A stretch of 64,000 bases of DNA, from the NCBI GenBank assembly GCA_018266795.1, contig JAFDZV010000036.1:207635-271634 (forward strand), read 5' to 3'. The notes under the pieces were generated by a model that was not told the origin of the DNA, made no database searches, and worked only from the letters and a program-made list of their open reading frames with translations. Position numbers and translations under genes: made by a program. The DNA is from Bacteroidota bacterium (GTDB lineage: Bacteria > Bacteroidota > Ignavibacteria > OLB7). Positions 36,985-47,732 of this stretch are shown here, one piece after another (positions within the stretch are counted from its first letter, which is position 1; the number at the start of each line of letters is the position of its first letter).

Positions 36985-37830
36985 TCACTCCTCTTCAGGT
37001 TTCACGGCATGGTCCTCGTCCAGCTTCACCACAACGAACTCGCGGCCGTGTGCGTTCAGCACCAGCCGGTTCTTCGTTTCACGGAGCAGCGTGCAGCCCA
37101 GTTCCTCCACGAGCAACTGGCGTGCCTCGTCCAGGTGCGACGTGAAGAGCGCGAGCCCGGCGGTCTTTGTGAGCGCCGGTTGCGGAATCGTTGCGGCAAG
37201 CTTTCCCTTCCGCAGATTGATCGAGGCCGTCGCCTTCTCGAGCAGCTCGCCGGTGCGGTCAGCACCAACGATCTGCAGCGCCATCTCCGCCTCCACACTG
37301 TCCGTGTCGCGAATCTCGAAGGAGAGAATCTCGATGTCCACCTCGCGGTCGCCCGTGATCGGCACCGTGACCAGCGGATAGGAGAGCTTGCGCAGTTCCT
37401 GCACGAAGTTGGTGAAGTGCTTCACCTCAGCTTCCTCGAAGGCGATGTTCACCTTCTCCGCCATCCGCCTCAACTCCTCGATGTCCTGCTTCGCGTTCGG
37501 CGAACGCTTGATCAGATCCGTGATGTTCACATACATCCGGGCGTCCGTTGGATAGGCGGCAAGCCAATCGCGAAAGACACCTACAGGACCCAGAGTATCA
37601 CGGAAATAGCTGTTGTAGCTCCAGGCCGCGATTCCGCGATCGAGCACACCGAGCGCATCCCCGACAGTCGTGGAGAAGTAGACGTGATCCTCTGCAACGT
37701 TCAGGCTCGTGTTCGGCGAGGCGAGCGCGAATGCCCAAGCGAGCGGAATCGTCTGGCGCTGGTTCAATACCGCTGCACCGATATCGTTCGGTGTCGCGGG
37801 GGATAGGATGAGATAGGCTCGTGATAGCAT
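36985..37830 (-). CDS. Conserved-looking hypothetical protein
   Basis: 281 residues, no signal peptide, no transmembrane helix. The N-terminus (SRAYLILSPATPNDIGAAVL) is followed by a mixed alpha/beta region and a C-terminal acidic tail (KLDEDHAVKPEEE). No family or catalytic motif is recognised. The gene has its own promoter-like TATATTTG box 38 nt upstream of the ATG and a strong terminator downstream, so it is a real, monocistronic, probably cytoplasmic gene. It is divergent from typA and convergent with thyX. No function is proposed. Confidence 0.75.
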   Translation of the reverse strand: MLSRAYLILSPATPNDIGAAVLNQRQTIPLAWAFALASPNTSLNVAEDHVYFSTTVGDALGVLDRGIAAWSYNSYFRDTLGPVGVFRDWLAAYPTDARMYVNITDLIKRSPNAKQDIEELRRMAEKVNIAFEEAEVKHFTNFVQELRKLSYPLVTVPITGDREVDIEILSFEIRDTDSVEAEMALQIVGADRTGELLEKATASINLRKGKLAATIPQPALTKTAGLALFTSHLDEARQLLVEELGCTLLRETKNRLVLNAHGREFVVVKLDEDHAVKPEEE

Positions 37831-37868
37831 TTGAGAAAAATCCTGTTCTTGGGGTGTCGTTGAGCGCG

Positions 37869-37876
37869 CAAATATA
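37869..37876 (-). promoter_or_regulatory. Promoter-like box TATATTTG for the gene at 36985-37830
   Basis: An exact match to TAnnTTTG on the minus strand, 38 nt before the ATG at 37830. It is part of a divergent promoter region shared with typA. Confidence 0.5.
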
Positions 37877-37989
37877 CGCGTGCGATCGAGACTGCCGTGT
37901 TACACGCCCATGATCCGATGCGTTACCGGCGGAAAGCAGGCAGGCTCCGCTTCATGCCTTGGTAATCGACGCTGGCAGCCGTGATTGCG

Positions 37990-37997
37990 TACGTTTG
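37990..37997 (+). promoter_or_regulatory. Promoter-like box TACGTTTG for typA
   Basis: An exact TAnnTTTG match, 136 nt before the typA start codon, in the 303-nt gap 37831-38133. I see nothing else in that gap. Confidence 0.45.
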
Positions 37998-38133
37998 CCA
38001 TGACGTGCAACCACCATCCGCTAATGGTAGCGACATGTTACCGGGCTTTCGCAGCCATCGGGTTGGTTGTAGTTTGCAAGGCTTTGATTGCAGGCATGCA
38101 GCCTGGCACCGAACCGACCAGTTTCTCAACGTT

Positions 38134-39972
38134 ATGCTTCGACGCGACGACATCCGCAACATCGCCATCATCGCGCATGTTGATCATGGCAAGACCACTC
38201 TCGTGGACAAGCTGCTTCAGCAGAGCGGCACCTTTCGTCAGAACCAGCACGTGGCAACGCGTGTCATGGACTCCGGCGACCTGGAACGCGAGAAGGGGAT
38301 TACGATCATGGCCAAGAACACGGCGATTCACTGGCACGACATCAAGATCAACATCGTGGATACGCCGGGCCATGCCGACTTCGGCGGCGAGGTGGAGCGG
38401 ACGCTGATCATGGTTGACGGTGTTCTGCTTCTGGTGGACGCTGCCGAGGGCCCGCTTCCGCAGACCAAGTTCGTGTTGAAGAAGTCACTCGATCTCGGGC
38501 TGAAGCCGATCGTGGTGATCAACAAGATCGATCGCAAGGATGCGCGCCCGTACGAAGTGCTGGATCAGGTGTTCGAGCTCTTCCTGAGTCTCGGTGCAAC
38601 GGACGAACAGCTGGACTTTCCGGTGATCTATACCAATGGCCGGGAGGGAATTGCCAAGCTCGACCTGGAAGGGGAGGAGTTCGATCTCACGCCGCTGTTC
38701 GATCTCATCGTGGAGCGCGTTCCGCCGCCGCACGGAAACCCCGACGGTGATTTCCAGATGATTGTCGCGTCGGTGGACTGGAGCGACTATCTGGGGCGCC
38801 TGGCGATCGGCCGTGTGTTCCATGGAAGCATCAACGTCGGCGACTGGGTGTTCCGCATGGTTGGAGAGGGTGTTGCCGAGAAGCTCCGCATCTCCAAGCT
38901 CTACACGTTCGATGGATTGAAGCGTGTGGAGACCGAGACCGCGCGCGTTGGTGAGATCGTTGCCGTGGCCGGCTCCGATGACTTCAACGTGGGCGAGACG
39001 CTCGCCACCGGTGAGGATCCGAAGGCGCTGGACTATGTGACGATCGACGAGCCTACCATCTCCATGATGTTCATGGTGAACGACTCCCCCTTCTGCGGCC
39101 GCGAGGGTAAGTTCGTCACCAGCCGCAACCTCCGCGACCGGTTGATGCGCGAAGTCCGGACCAATGTCTCCATGCGCATCGAGGAGACCGAGAGTCCGGA
39201 CCAGTTCATCGTCAAGGGACGCGGCGAACTGCAGATGGCCATTCTCATCGAGACGATGCGCCGCGAAGGCTACGAGTTCCAGGTCTCCAAGCCGGAGGTG
39301 ATCACCAAGGAGGTGGATGGCGTGCTGAGCGAGCCGGTGGAGCACGTCGTGGTTGACGTGGACGACGAGCATACCGGCACCGTGATCGATATGCTGGGCC
39401 GTCGCAGCGCAGAGATGCAGAACATGCATTCGGCAAACGGCTCCACGCGCCTGGAGTTCCTGGTGCCGTCGCGAGGATTGATCGGGTTTCGCAGCATGTT
39501 CATGACCGAGACCCGTGGGACGGGAATGCTCCACCAGGTGTTCCACGGCTATCAGCCTGCACGCGGCCTGATGCCCGGCCGCGCTCGCGGGGTGATCGTT
39601 GCCATGGAGGAAGGTGAGGCCACGGCGTACTCGCTGGAGAGCACGCAGGAGCGGGGCCAGCTCTTCATCGGCCCCGGCACGCCGGTCTACAGCGGGATGA
39701 TCGTCGGCGAGAATGCACGCGACGAGGATATCCTTGCCAACGTGGTGAAGAAGAAGCATCTCACCAACATGCGTGCCTCCGGCTCCGAGGGGGCCATCAG
39801 GCTCGAGACGCCGCTGGACTTCTCACTGGAGCAGTTCATCGAGTACATCGATAACGATGAGCTGCTGGAGATCACCCCGAAGACGATCCGCATGCGCAAG
39901 AAGATTCTGGATCACACCATGCGCCAGCGGGAGCGGAAGCGCCGCATGGATATGGCAAACGGTGGGTCGTAG
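38134..39972 (+). CDS. typA: Translational GTPase BipA/TypA
   Basis: 612 residues from ATG 38134, which places the N-terminus exactly at the family start ([20 protein letters not shown]). A ribosome-associated GTPase acting in 50S assembly and stress or low-temperature growth. The G motifs are HVDHGKTT (G1), [10 protein letters not shown] near G2, [14 protein letters not shown] (G3), NKIDR (G4) and an S-A-like G5 region. EF-G-like domains II, III and V follow, and the C-terminal BipA-specific domain contains RMRKKILD. The frame is open upstream, but only the 38134 start matches the family. A copy of the 68-bp leader element lies after its stop, belonging to the next gene. Confidence 0.96.
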   Translation: MLRRDDIRNIAIIAHVDHGKTTLVDKLLQQSGTFRQNQHVATRVMDSGDLEREKGITIMAKNTAIHWHDIKINIVDTPGHADFGGEVERTLIMVDGVLLLVDAAEGPLPQTKFVLKKSLDLGLKPIVVINKIDRKDARPYEVLDQVFELFLSLGATDEQLDFPVIYTNGREGIAKLDLEGEEFDLTPLFDLIVERVPPPHGNPDGDFQMIVASVDWSDYLGRLAIGRVFHGSINVGDWVFRMVGEGVAEKLRISKLYTFDGLKRVETETARVGEIVAVAGSDDFNVGETLATGEDPKALDYVTIDEPTISMMFMVNDSPFCGREGKFVTSRNLRDRLMREVRTNVSMRIEETESPDQFIVKGRGELQMAILIETMRREGYEFQVSKPEVITKEVDGVLSEPVEHVVVDVDDEHTGTVIDMLGRRSAEMQNMHSANGSTRLEFLVPSRGLIGFRSMFMTETRGTGMLHQVFHGYQPARGLMPGRARGVIVAMEEGEATAYSLESTQERGQLFIGPGTPVYSGMIVGENARDEDILANVVKKKHLTNMRASGSEGAIRLETPLDFSLEQFIEYIDNDELLEITPKTIRMRKKILDHTMRQRERKRRMDMANGGS

Positions 39973-40123
39973 TGCGACAGGAGCTGCCGTGCGGCTTTCA
40001 TATTCGTGAACGGATTCCGGGGCGCCGCCTTCGGTGGCCCTGGAACCGAACGGTGTACCGGCTGGTACCACACTTGCCCGGAAATGCCGGAGCCGTTATT
40101 ATTGCCGGCCGTTGCTGCCCTGA

Positions 40124-40191
40124 CAGTTCCTATCAAAACCGTGATGCCCTTCAGTGGCTTCATGCCTTGCAGCGCCGAATGTCTGGAACTC
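40124..40191 (+). repeat. 68-bp conserved leader element, copy C (upstream of the L,D-transpeptidase)
   Basis: It begins CAGTTCCTATCAAAACCG and ends CTGGAACTC, so the ends pair through AGTTCC/GGAACT. It ends 50 nt before the start at 40242. A TATTATTG box at 40097-40104 lies 20 nt upstream. Its open frame reads SYQNRDALQWLHALQRRM, matching copies A and B in register. Confidence 0.7.
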
Positions 40192-40241
40192 CAAATCCCA
40201 TTGTAGCCAGCGATCCCGTCTTCATCTCATAGCCTACGAGC

Positions 40242-41459
40242 ATGGAATCCGATCGCGTCCCTCGAACAGATGCGCAGTCAGAACCGGATGGCTCTCTTCT
40301 CGCGGAGTTGCCGGCGGGTGGCCTGAAGCCTGCAGTTGCGGACAATTCCGTGACGTCGGTTCATGTCCCCGATTTCATATCCACCGCCGCGCCCGGCATG
40401 CATGGCGTTGATGCCGACATTGACGATGCGGAGTCCGAGGAGATGGATGAGGATACGGACCGCCGCCAGCGCGCCATGGGGCTGGCGATTGTCGCCGGTC
40501 TTCTGGTTGTTGCGGGCTTTGCCGTGCTTATCGGCAGTCTTCCGGAGCCCACGCAGGCCAGCGCTGCCGTTGCGGTTGCAAAGGGCGAGCGCAGGGCGCA
40601 GGGCGGATCCGGGATCACGCCGCCCGATATGGTTCTCAGCCACATGCGTCCGCTGGATACCGTTTACACTACCGACTCGCTCTACCTCGATGTCAACCTC
40701 GCCAAGCAGCACGTTACGGTTCACTTCCGCAACGGCAACGATCGCACGTTCAGGATCTCCAGCGGCACGCCGGCGTTGAAAGAGGGGATTGCCACGCCTA
40801 CCGGCATGTTCACCATTCAGAACATGACGCCGATGGCGATCAGCAAGGAGTTCAACGATGCCCGTCTGCATCATTGGATCGGCATCCAGGGAGGCGTTGG
40901 ATTTCACGGTCTGGACGGCAACGGCTACTACGGCAACCTCGGCGTTCGCCCGTCATCACATGGCTGCGTCCGGATGTCGCGCGAGGAGATCGCCGACATG
41001 TATAAGCTCGTGCATCCGGGTGCATTGATCATGGTGCACTATGGAACGCCCGCACGTGTTGTTGCATTCGGCGATCCAGCCGATACGGCAGACGCGCTCC
41101 TGATAGACAGCGCCGCGGTGTACAACCGGCATCTTGGCCACGAGCGCATGCAGGCCCTGATGAGCGGCCAGTTCTGGACCAAGCCGCAGCCTCGTTTCGT
41201 GCATCTCGCCCACCAGCGCGTGCGCTGGGGAATGGAGATCGGCGACTCCCGGCATATACCGCAGCAGGAAGTTCCGCACATGCCATACCTTACCAGCTCC
41301 CAGCACTTCGCCAGCTTCGATGTACGGCCGGACCGCGCGTTGGTGGACGGATTGCGCGGCGGCATCTTCAACGACCTCAAGCATTACACCGACTCCGTGC
41401 GCGCGCTTCGGCGAACGGAGATGAAGGAGGAGGAGCAGAACGTGCGTTACGGCGAGTAA
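40242..41459 (+). CDS. L,D-transpeptidase (YkuD family), membrane-anchored
   Basis: 405 residues. A cytoplasmic N-terminus of ~85 residues (acidic, DDAESEEMDEDTDRR) precedes one transmembrane helix (AMGLAIVAGLLVVAGFAVLI). The periplasmic YkuD domain (~150-265) contains GTPALKEGIATPTGMF and the catalytic motif SHGCVRMSREEIADMY, with upstream His in VGFHGLDG. The enzyme cross-links peptidoglycan stem peptides or attaches proteins to them through the active-site cysteine. A C-terminal ~130-residue extension is not recognised. Preceded by the third copy of the 68-bp leader element. Confidence 0.9.
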   Translation: MESDRVPRTDAQSEPDGSLLAELPAGGLKPAVADNSVTSVHVPDFISTAAPGMHGVDADIDDAESEEMDEDTDRRQRAMGLAIVAGLLVVAGFAVLIGSLPEPTQASAAVAVAKGERRAQGGSGITPPDMVLSHMRPLDTVYTTDSLYLDVNLAKQHVTVHFRNGNDRTFRISSGTPALKEGIATPTGMFTIQNMTPMAISKEFNDARLHHWIGIQGGVGFHGLDGNGYYGNLGVRPSSHGCVRMSREEIADMYKLVHPGALIMVHYGTPARVVAFGDPADTADALLIDSAAVYNRHLGHERMQALMSGQFWTKPQPRFVHLAHQRVRWGMEIGDSRHIPQQEVPHMPYLTSSQHFASFDVRPDRALVDGLRGGIFNDLKHYTDSVRALRRTEMKEEEQNVRYGE

Positions 41460-41657
41460 GGCCTGCGACGGCGTTCACCTGTGCTTCGACTCCGGCCCTC
41501 TAGTGCGGGATGCTCACGGCCCCGCATGAAACATTATTTCGCCGCCTCGATTGCGGGCATGGCACACCCCGCCGTTGCCCCTGCACCAATCCAGTCAACC
41601 GGCTCCCGCTTCGGCATGATGCGAAGGGCCTCATGGAACAATCCAGGGAACACCTGC

Positions 41658-42914
41658 ATGAGCGAGTTCGCGGCGTACTCCACCGTGGCACTGACGCTGG
41701 GTCTGGTGGTAGCGCGCCCGAGACTGGGCTCCACCTACCGCCTTACACCTGCGGCCGCTGCATTTACGGGCGTTCTGGTGATGGGTGTTCTCGGAATCGT
41801 GAGGCCGGAACACCTTGTTCTTGCGGCCACCAATCTCTGGACCCCGTTCGTTGCGCTTGCCTCCATCATGGTGATGACGGAGGCCGCCCGGCGCTCCGGC
41901 CTGCTGGACTGGTGGGCGGCACACATCGAGAGCAGAGCCGCCTCGACGTCCAGGCTGTTCCTTCTGGTCTTCGCTCTCGGCGTTTTCACCTCCACGGCAT
42001 TCAACAACGATGCAGCCATCCTGCTTCTTACCCCGGTGGTGATTGCGCTCGTGAAGCGTCGCTATCCCGACGCTCCGCAGCTCGTGCTCCCGTTCGCCTT
42101 CGCCGTCTTCATGTCCGCGGGCGTTGCCGCGCTGCCGGTCTCCAATCCGATGAACATGGTGGTCTCGGAGTTCCTGAAGATCCGCTTCAACGACTACGCC
42201 CTCCACATGATCCCGGTATCCGTTGCCGGCAGCCTGGTCGGGTTCCTGATGCTGAGAGCGATCTTCAGCGCGCAGCTGCGCAGGCCGATCGAACCCGCCA
42301 CGCGTGCGCCCATGCCGGCCACGCGGGTGCAACGCCGTATGATGGCACTGCTTGGCTGCGTGCTTCTCTCGTATCCGCTTCTCGGAACGCTCGGCGTTCA
42401 CGTGTGGCCCGTAGCGCTGTGCGGTGCGATACTCTCCGTGCTGCTTGCGCGGGAGGGGAACGGCATTCGTCCGCTGGAACTCGTGCGGAGCGGTGTCTCC
42501 TGGGAGACGCTCGCGTTCCTTCTTGCCGTGCTGATCATGTCGCTCGGGCTGCGGCAGGTAGGGCTCGTTGCCCGTCTCGAAACACTGTATTCGGGAGCCG
42601 GCGTTGCTACCGTCGGGGTGGTGTCTGCAATCGGCTCCGCGCTGCTCAACAATCATCCGATGTCGTACCTGAACATGATGGCGCTGGAGTCCGGCCCATC
42701 CTCCGGACATCTCGGAGTGTTCGCGGCGATGGTCGGTGGCGATCTCGGGCCGCGCCTTCTGCCGATCGGCTCGCTCGCAGGACTGCTCTGGATTGAGATG
42801 CTTCGGCGTCATGGCGTGAACGTGAGCGTTGGGCGATTCGTTCGCATCGGGCTTGCCGTTGCCGTGCCCACGATCGCGATCTCGCTGCTGATGCTCTCGC
42901 TCTTCACATCCTGA
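41658..42914 (+). CDS. ArsB/SLC13-type membrane permease
   Basis: 418 residues from ATG 41658, chosen over earlier in-frame starts because of the ribosome binding site aggga 8 nt upstream and because the protein then begins directly with a membrane helix. About ten to eleven helices. The ion-transporter signatures TAFNNDAAILLLTPVVIALV and LPVSNPMNMVVSEF appear in the first half, and NNHPMSYLNMMALES in the second, the two inverted repeats typical of the superfamily that includes ArsB and dicarboxylate/sulfate transporters. Substrate undetermined; no arsenic genes are adjacent, so I do not assign arsB. Confidence 0.84.
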   Translation: MSEFAAYSTVALTLGLVVARPRLGSTYRLTPAAAAFTGVLVMGVLGIVRPEHLVLAATNLWTPFVALASIMVMTEAARRSGLLDWWAAHIESRAASTSRLFLLVFALGVFTSTAFNNDAAILLLTPVVIALVKRRYPDAPQLVLPFAFAVFMSAGVAALPVSNPMNMVVSEFLKIRFNDYALHMIPVSVAGSLVGFLMLRAIFSAQLRRPIEPATRAPMPATRVQRRMMALLGCVLLSYPLLGTLGVHVWPVALCGAILSVLLAREGNGIRPLELVRSGVSWETLAFLLAVLIMSLGLRQVGLVARLETLYSGAGVATVGVVSAIGSALLNNHPMSYLNMMALESGPSSGHLGVFAAMVGGDLGPRLLPIGSLAGLLWIEMLRRHGVNVSVGRFVRIGLAVAVPTIAISLLMLSLFTS

Positions 42915-42986
42915 GCGCATGTGCGGCATCGTCTCACTTCGCCATTGCCGCATCTCCGCATCCGTGCTCTGCACAACGATACCGTC

Positions 42987-44294
42987 TTACCGCGCCAGCG
43001 ATGCAGAGTATCCCCGCTCGTAGTTCCTGATGCCCTCCGCGATCGATCGGGCGATCTTCTCGCGGCCCTTTCTGCTGTTCAGCACCTTCGAATCCTTTCT
43101 GTTGCTCAGGTATCCGATCTCCACCAGCACGCCGGGCATCGACGCTCCCACCAGCACATAGAAGCCGGCCTGATGCACGCCGCGATCCGGTATGCCCGTG
43201 CGCCCGCGCATCGCGCGCCGGATCTCGTGGGCCAGCTTGTCGCTGTAGCGCACGAACGCGCTCTGCGCCATGCTGGCGAGTATCGTGTTCTCCGCGGAGC
43301 GTGAGGGATACTTCCCCTGATCCGCCTCGTACCGGATCACGCTGTTCTCCAATGCGGCCACGGATGCAGCGTCGTCGCTCTTTCCGGGGCGCAGGATATA
43401 GCACTCGAAGCCGCTCGCGGGATGCGGCTTCTCCGGCATGGAGTTGCAGTGAATGGAGATGAAGAGCTTGCCGCCGCGCTCGTTCGCGATCTGTCCGCGG
43501 CGATAGAGTTCGATGAACCGGTCGTCGTCGCGCGTCATCACCACCTTCACGCCCGGCATCCGAGCCCGCACCTGATCGCGCAGCGCCAGCGCCACAGCCA
43601 GCGTCACATCCTTCTCCTGCACGTCATCGATGCCGAGTGCGCCGGGGTCCTTGCCGCCGTGGCCGGCATCGATCACGATCGTCGAGAGCGACCATGCTCT
43701 CCGCATCGGCGCGGTTGCTGCCGCGTCGGTATCGTGCGTTGCCGTGCGGGCCGGGAGCGCTCTGCCGGCAGCCTTCCCCGTGACGGCATGCGTGGTACCC
43801 TCTGCCGCACCGCGGCGAGTCTGCAGGCTGCGGCCGGTGCGGTCCGCAGCCAGCGGCTTCCCCAGCCGTGCCTGCACCACCACCTGCCGCGAGTCGCGGG
43901 CGATGACGGTAAGCGTCAGCACCTCGCGGTTGAAGATCGTGTTGGCAACCAGCACATTCCCGCGTTCGATGTGGGCTGCAACGCTGCGAACACCCCCTCT
44001 GGGGATCGCGGAGTTCAATGCGGCCCTGGCGGCACGCACCGGCTTCAGGCGCACCTGCGCCAGGCCGTTCCCCTTTGCTGCGAGCACCACGGTTTTGACC
44101 GTCGAGTTGAAGAGCAGGGTGATGGTGCCGGTGGTTCCCTTCGTCGCGACGGAGATGTCGCGAAGTGCCGGAACGGGCTGCGCTCGAAGCGCCGCCGGAG
44201 CAAGCGCCAGCAGAGCCAGAATCAACAGGCAACGATGTGCTGCCTGCCGGCATGAGGGCGTTGAGCCGTAACCTTCGAAGCAGTGATTTGCCAT
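42987..44294 (-). CDS. N-acetylmuramoyl-L-alanine amidase (Amidase_3) with AMIN-like domain
   Basis: 435 residues. Signal peptide (HRCLLILALLALAPAALRAQ), then an AMIN-like beta domain (~40-150, DISVATKGTTGTITLLFNST) for septal or cell-wall targeting, a variable linker, and the zinc amidase domain from ~200: IVIDAGHGGKDPGALG (His), RRGQIANE (Glu), LFISIHCNSMP (His) and PGVLVEIGYLSNRKD (catalytic Glu). It cleaves the amide between MurNAc and the stem peptide during daughter-cell separation. Divergent from its surroundings, with no obvious operon partner. Confidence 0.93.
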   Translation of the reverse strand: MANHCFEGYGSTPSCRQAAHRCLLILALLALAPAALRAQPVPALRDISVATKGTTGTITLLFNSTVKTVVLAAKGNGLAQVRLKPVRAARAALNSAIPRGGVRSVAAHIERGNVLVANTIFNREVLTLTVIARDSRQVVVQARLGKPLAADRTGRSLQTRRGAAEGTTHAVTGKAAGRALPARTATHDTDAAATAPMRRAWSLSTIVIDAGHGGKDPGALGIDDVQEKDVTLAVALALRDQVRARMPGVKVVMTRDDDRFIELYRRGQIANERGGKLFISIHCNSMPEKPHPASGFECYILRPGKSDDAASVAALENSVIRYEADQGKYPSRSAENTILASMAQSAFVRYSDKLAHEIRRAMRGRTGIPDRGVHQAGFYVLVGASMPGVLVEIGYLSNRKDSKVLNSRKGREKIARSIAEGIRNYERGYSASLAR

Positions 44295-44546
44295 TGAACG
44301 GGAGGGACCGTGAAGAATGGCGCCGGAAGATTGCCTGTGCAGTGCCGATGCGTTCCGGCGCTACACGATGTACAAGGTTCGGTGAATCCCGAGAGCTTCC
44401 AACAGAACGGGATGAAGTCCGTTGCCGCCTGATGTATTTCCGCAACTGACCAGGGACTACAGCGAACCGAGGGCGAGCGTCCAAAGGACCCGACCCCTTG
44501 TTGTGAACTGCCGTTGATGACGTCCGGGGCCATGTGGCCGGAAGCT

Positions 44547-45044
44547 CTAGCGATAGTTCACGAATTGCATGTCGAACGGAAGATCCGCCTCCTTCAACAT
44601 CGCGATCACTTCCTGAAGATCGTCCTTGGCCTTTCCCTGCACGCGCACCTGCTCGTCCTGGATCTGCGCGGTTACCTTCAGCCCGCGATCCTTGATCAGC
44701 TTGGCGATCTTCTTGGCGTTTTCCTTGTCGATGCCGGATTGCAGCGTGATCTTCTGGCGCGCCGATCCCATAGACCCATGCTCCAGGGTCCCGTAGGTGA
44801 GTGCCTTCAGGCCGATGCCGCGCTTGATCAGCTTCGACTCCAGAACATCGATCACCTGCTTCAGTCTGAACTCGTCGTCCGACTCCAGTGCGATCGTCTT
44901 CGCCTTCTTGTCCAGCTCGATCGTCGAGTTGCTTCCCTTGAAGTCGTAGCGCTGCTGGATCTCCTTCACAGCCTGGTTGACGGCGTTGTCCGCCTCCTGC
45001 AGATCCACCTCGGAGACGATATCAAATGAGAATGTCGATGCCAT
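44547..45044 (-). CDS. yajQ: YajQ-family nucleotide-binding protein
   Basis: 165 residues from ATG 45044, which gives the family N-terminus [20 protein letters not shown]. Length and sequence ([39 protein letters not shown]-terminal [10 protein letters not shown]) match YajQ throughout. The family folds as two ferredoxin-like domains and binds RNA or cyclic-di-GMP in the species studied. An upstream TATGTTTG box sits at 45183-45176. The frame remains open beyond the chosen start, but the extension has no family similarity. Confidence 0.95.
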   Translation of the reverse strand: MASTFSFDIVSEVDLQEADNAVNQAVKEIQQRYDFKGSNSTIELDKKAKTIALESDDEFRLKQVIDVLESKLIKRGIGLKALTYGTLEHGSMGSARQKITLQSGIDKENAKKIAKLIKDRGLKVTAQIQDEQVRVQGKAKDDLQEVIAMLKEADLPFDMQFVNYR

Positions 45045-45175
45045 GTAAATGGTTTGATTGTTGATCGTTCGGCGCCGGACATGCCGTCCCGAAGCGCCGA
45101 TCCGGTCGGTTCCGTGCTGGGCGGGAGGGGGCCATGCCGCCGGCCGGCAACCGAAACCAACCACGGGTATGTCGC

Positions 45176-45183
45176 CAAACATA
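45176..45183 (-). promoter_or_regulatory. Promoter-like box TATGTTTG upstream of yajQ
   Basis: An exact TAnnTTTG match on the minus strand, with TTG 21 nt further upstream (near 45205), giving a Bacteroidota-like -33/-7 pair. It lies 131 nt before the yajQ ATG in the 320-nt gap 45045-45364. Confidence 0.5.
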
Positions 45184-45364
45184 CGCTTGCAGGGGGGAAA
45201 CGAACAATTTGTCCCCACTTTTTAGCAGATCAGAACATGGGCTCGCTTGGCGTTCTCCGGGAGATTCCTCACATTACCGTCGGCATCACCGTATCGCATA
45301 TCCGGCAGCGTGATGCACCCCTCACCTCGGTTAATCAATCGTACTCCTCTCTACTTCGCATCCT

Positions 45365-46330
45365 ATGGAAAGTGTAGCAGTCCTGTTCGGCATGGAGCAG
45401 ACGTTTCCGCCTGCCTTGGTGGAGGCTATCAACAGGCGTGGCGCCGATGTACGTGCCGAGTTCCTTCAGATCGGCGGTTTGAAGTTGGAAGATCCTGCCA
45501 GATATACACTCATCATCGATCGCATCTCCCAGGACATCCCGTTCTATCGTGCGGCGTTGAAGCATGCGGCGATCAACGGTACCCGCATCGTCAACAATCC
45601 GTTCTGGTGGTCCGCGGACGACAAGTTCTTCAATTACACGCTGGCGCAGAAGCTTGGCGTGGCCGTGCCGAAGACGCTCCTCCTTCCAACGAAGGAGCAT
45701 CCGCCCGGCACCACCAGCACATCGATGCGCAACCTGATGTTCCCGCTCGACTGGGACAACTACTTCGAGTACGTCGGCTTCCCCTCCTGGATGAAGCCGT
45801 TCGACGGCGGCGGCTGGAAGAACGTCTACAAGATTCATTCACCGGAGGAGTTCTTCAAGGCGTACGACGAGACCGGCGATATCTGCATGACGCTGCAGGA
45901 AGGGGTGGAGTTCGAGGAGTACTATCGTTGCTACGTGGTTGGGCAGCGCTATGTGCACATCATGCCGTATGAGCCGCGCAATCCGCATCACCTCCGCTAC
46001 GAGGCCGGGTTCTCCGCATCGCCGGAGATGGCGGCCCGCATCACACAGGATTGCATCACGCTCTGCACGGCTCTCGGCTACGATATCAACACCGTGGAGT
46101 TCGCAGTGCGCGACGGTATTCCGTATGCGATCGATTTCATGAACCCCGCTCCTGATGCGGAGCGCTCGTCCGTCGGTGAGGACAACTTTCAATGGTTCGT
46201 CGAGACGGTTGCCACGTTTGCCATCGAGGAGGCGTCCAAGGGACGCCGCATGCCGGAAGAGTATCGCTGGAGCACATTCCTGCGTGGCGACGACGAGCCG
46301 CTCAAGAAGGCGAAGAAGAGTTCGAAGTAA
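45365..46330 (+). CDS. ATP-grasp ligase-like protein of unknown substrate
   Basis: 321 residues. The fold is recognisable: an N-terminal pre-ATP-grasp region (VAVLFGMEQTFPPALVEAIN), then GFPSWMKPFDGGGWKNVYKI, which looks like the glycine-rich ATP-grasp strand-loop, the strand ending ICMTLQEGVEFEEYYRCYVV, and GIPYAIDFMNPAPDA holding the metal-binding Asp/Asn. The C-terminus is lysine-rich. The family joins a carboxylate to an amine through an acyl-phosphate. Next, 63 nt downstream, is a YbdK/GCS2-type carboxylate-amine ligase, so the pair may make the same small peptide-like product. No ribosome binding site precedes the ATG. Confidence 0.74.
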   Translation: MESVAVLFGMEQTFPPALVEAINRRGADVRAEFLQIGGLKLEDPARYTLIIDRISQDIPFYRAALKHAAINGTRIVNNPFWWSADDKFFNYTLAQKLGVAVPKTLLLPTKEHPPGTTSTSMRNLMFPLDWDNYFEYVGFPSWMKPFDGGGWKNVYKIHSPEEFFKAYDETGDICMTLQEGVEFEEYYRCYVVGQRYVHIMPYEPRNPHHLRYEAGFSASPEMAARITQDCITLCTALGYDINTVEFAVRDGIPYAIDFMNPAPDAERSSVGEDNFQWFVETVATFAIEEASKGRRMPEEYRWSTFLRGDDEPLKKAKKSSK

Positions 46331-46393
46331 TGGTTCGCCGAAGCCGCGAGCCCGCCCAGATGCTGCTATCGATGTTCATGAAGAGGTGACTGC

Positions 46394-47623
<1,230 letters not shown>

Positions 47624-47625
47624 CA

Positions 47626-47705
47626 GGTCAGTGGTCAGTGGGATGAACCTCGCGAGCTACTAACAACTGACTGATGACTGCTGACGAATAACAACTGGCC
47701 ACTAA
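47626..47705. repeat. Degenerate 7-bp repeats upstream of the J-domain gene, two arms in opposite orientation
   Basis: On the plus strand the run from 47675 reads CTAACAA, CTGACTG, ATGACTG, CTGACGA, ATAACAA, CTGGCCA, CTAACGG. The first part (aggtcagtggtcagtgg, 47625-47641) is the same kind of heptad on the minus strand (CCACTGACC). The arms can pair imperfectly. Confidence 0.65.
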
Positions 47706-47732
47706 CGGCCAGCCCGCATACATCCTTCTCCC

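Noticed and set aside
38485..39759. Minus-strand open frame inside typA
   Set aside because: typA is complete and conserved on the plus strand; the antisense frame has His/Leu/Arg-rich shadow composition.
41481..41657. N-terminal extension of the ArsB/SLC13-like permease
   Set aside because: In-frame but without membrane or family character; ATG 41658 has a good ribosome binding site and begins with the first helix.
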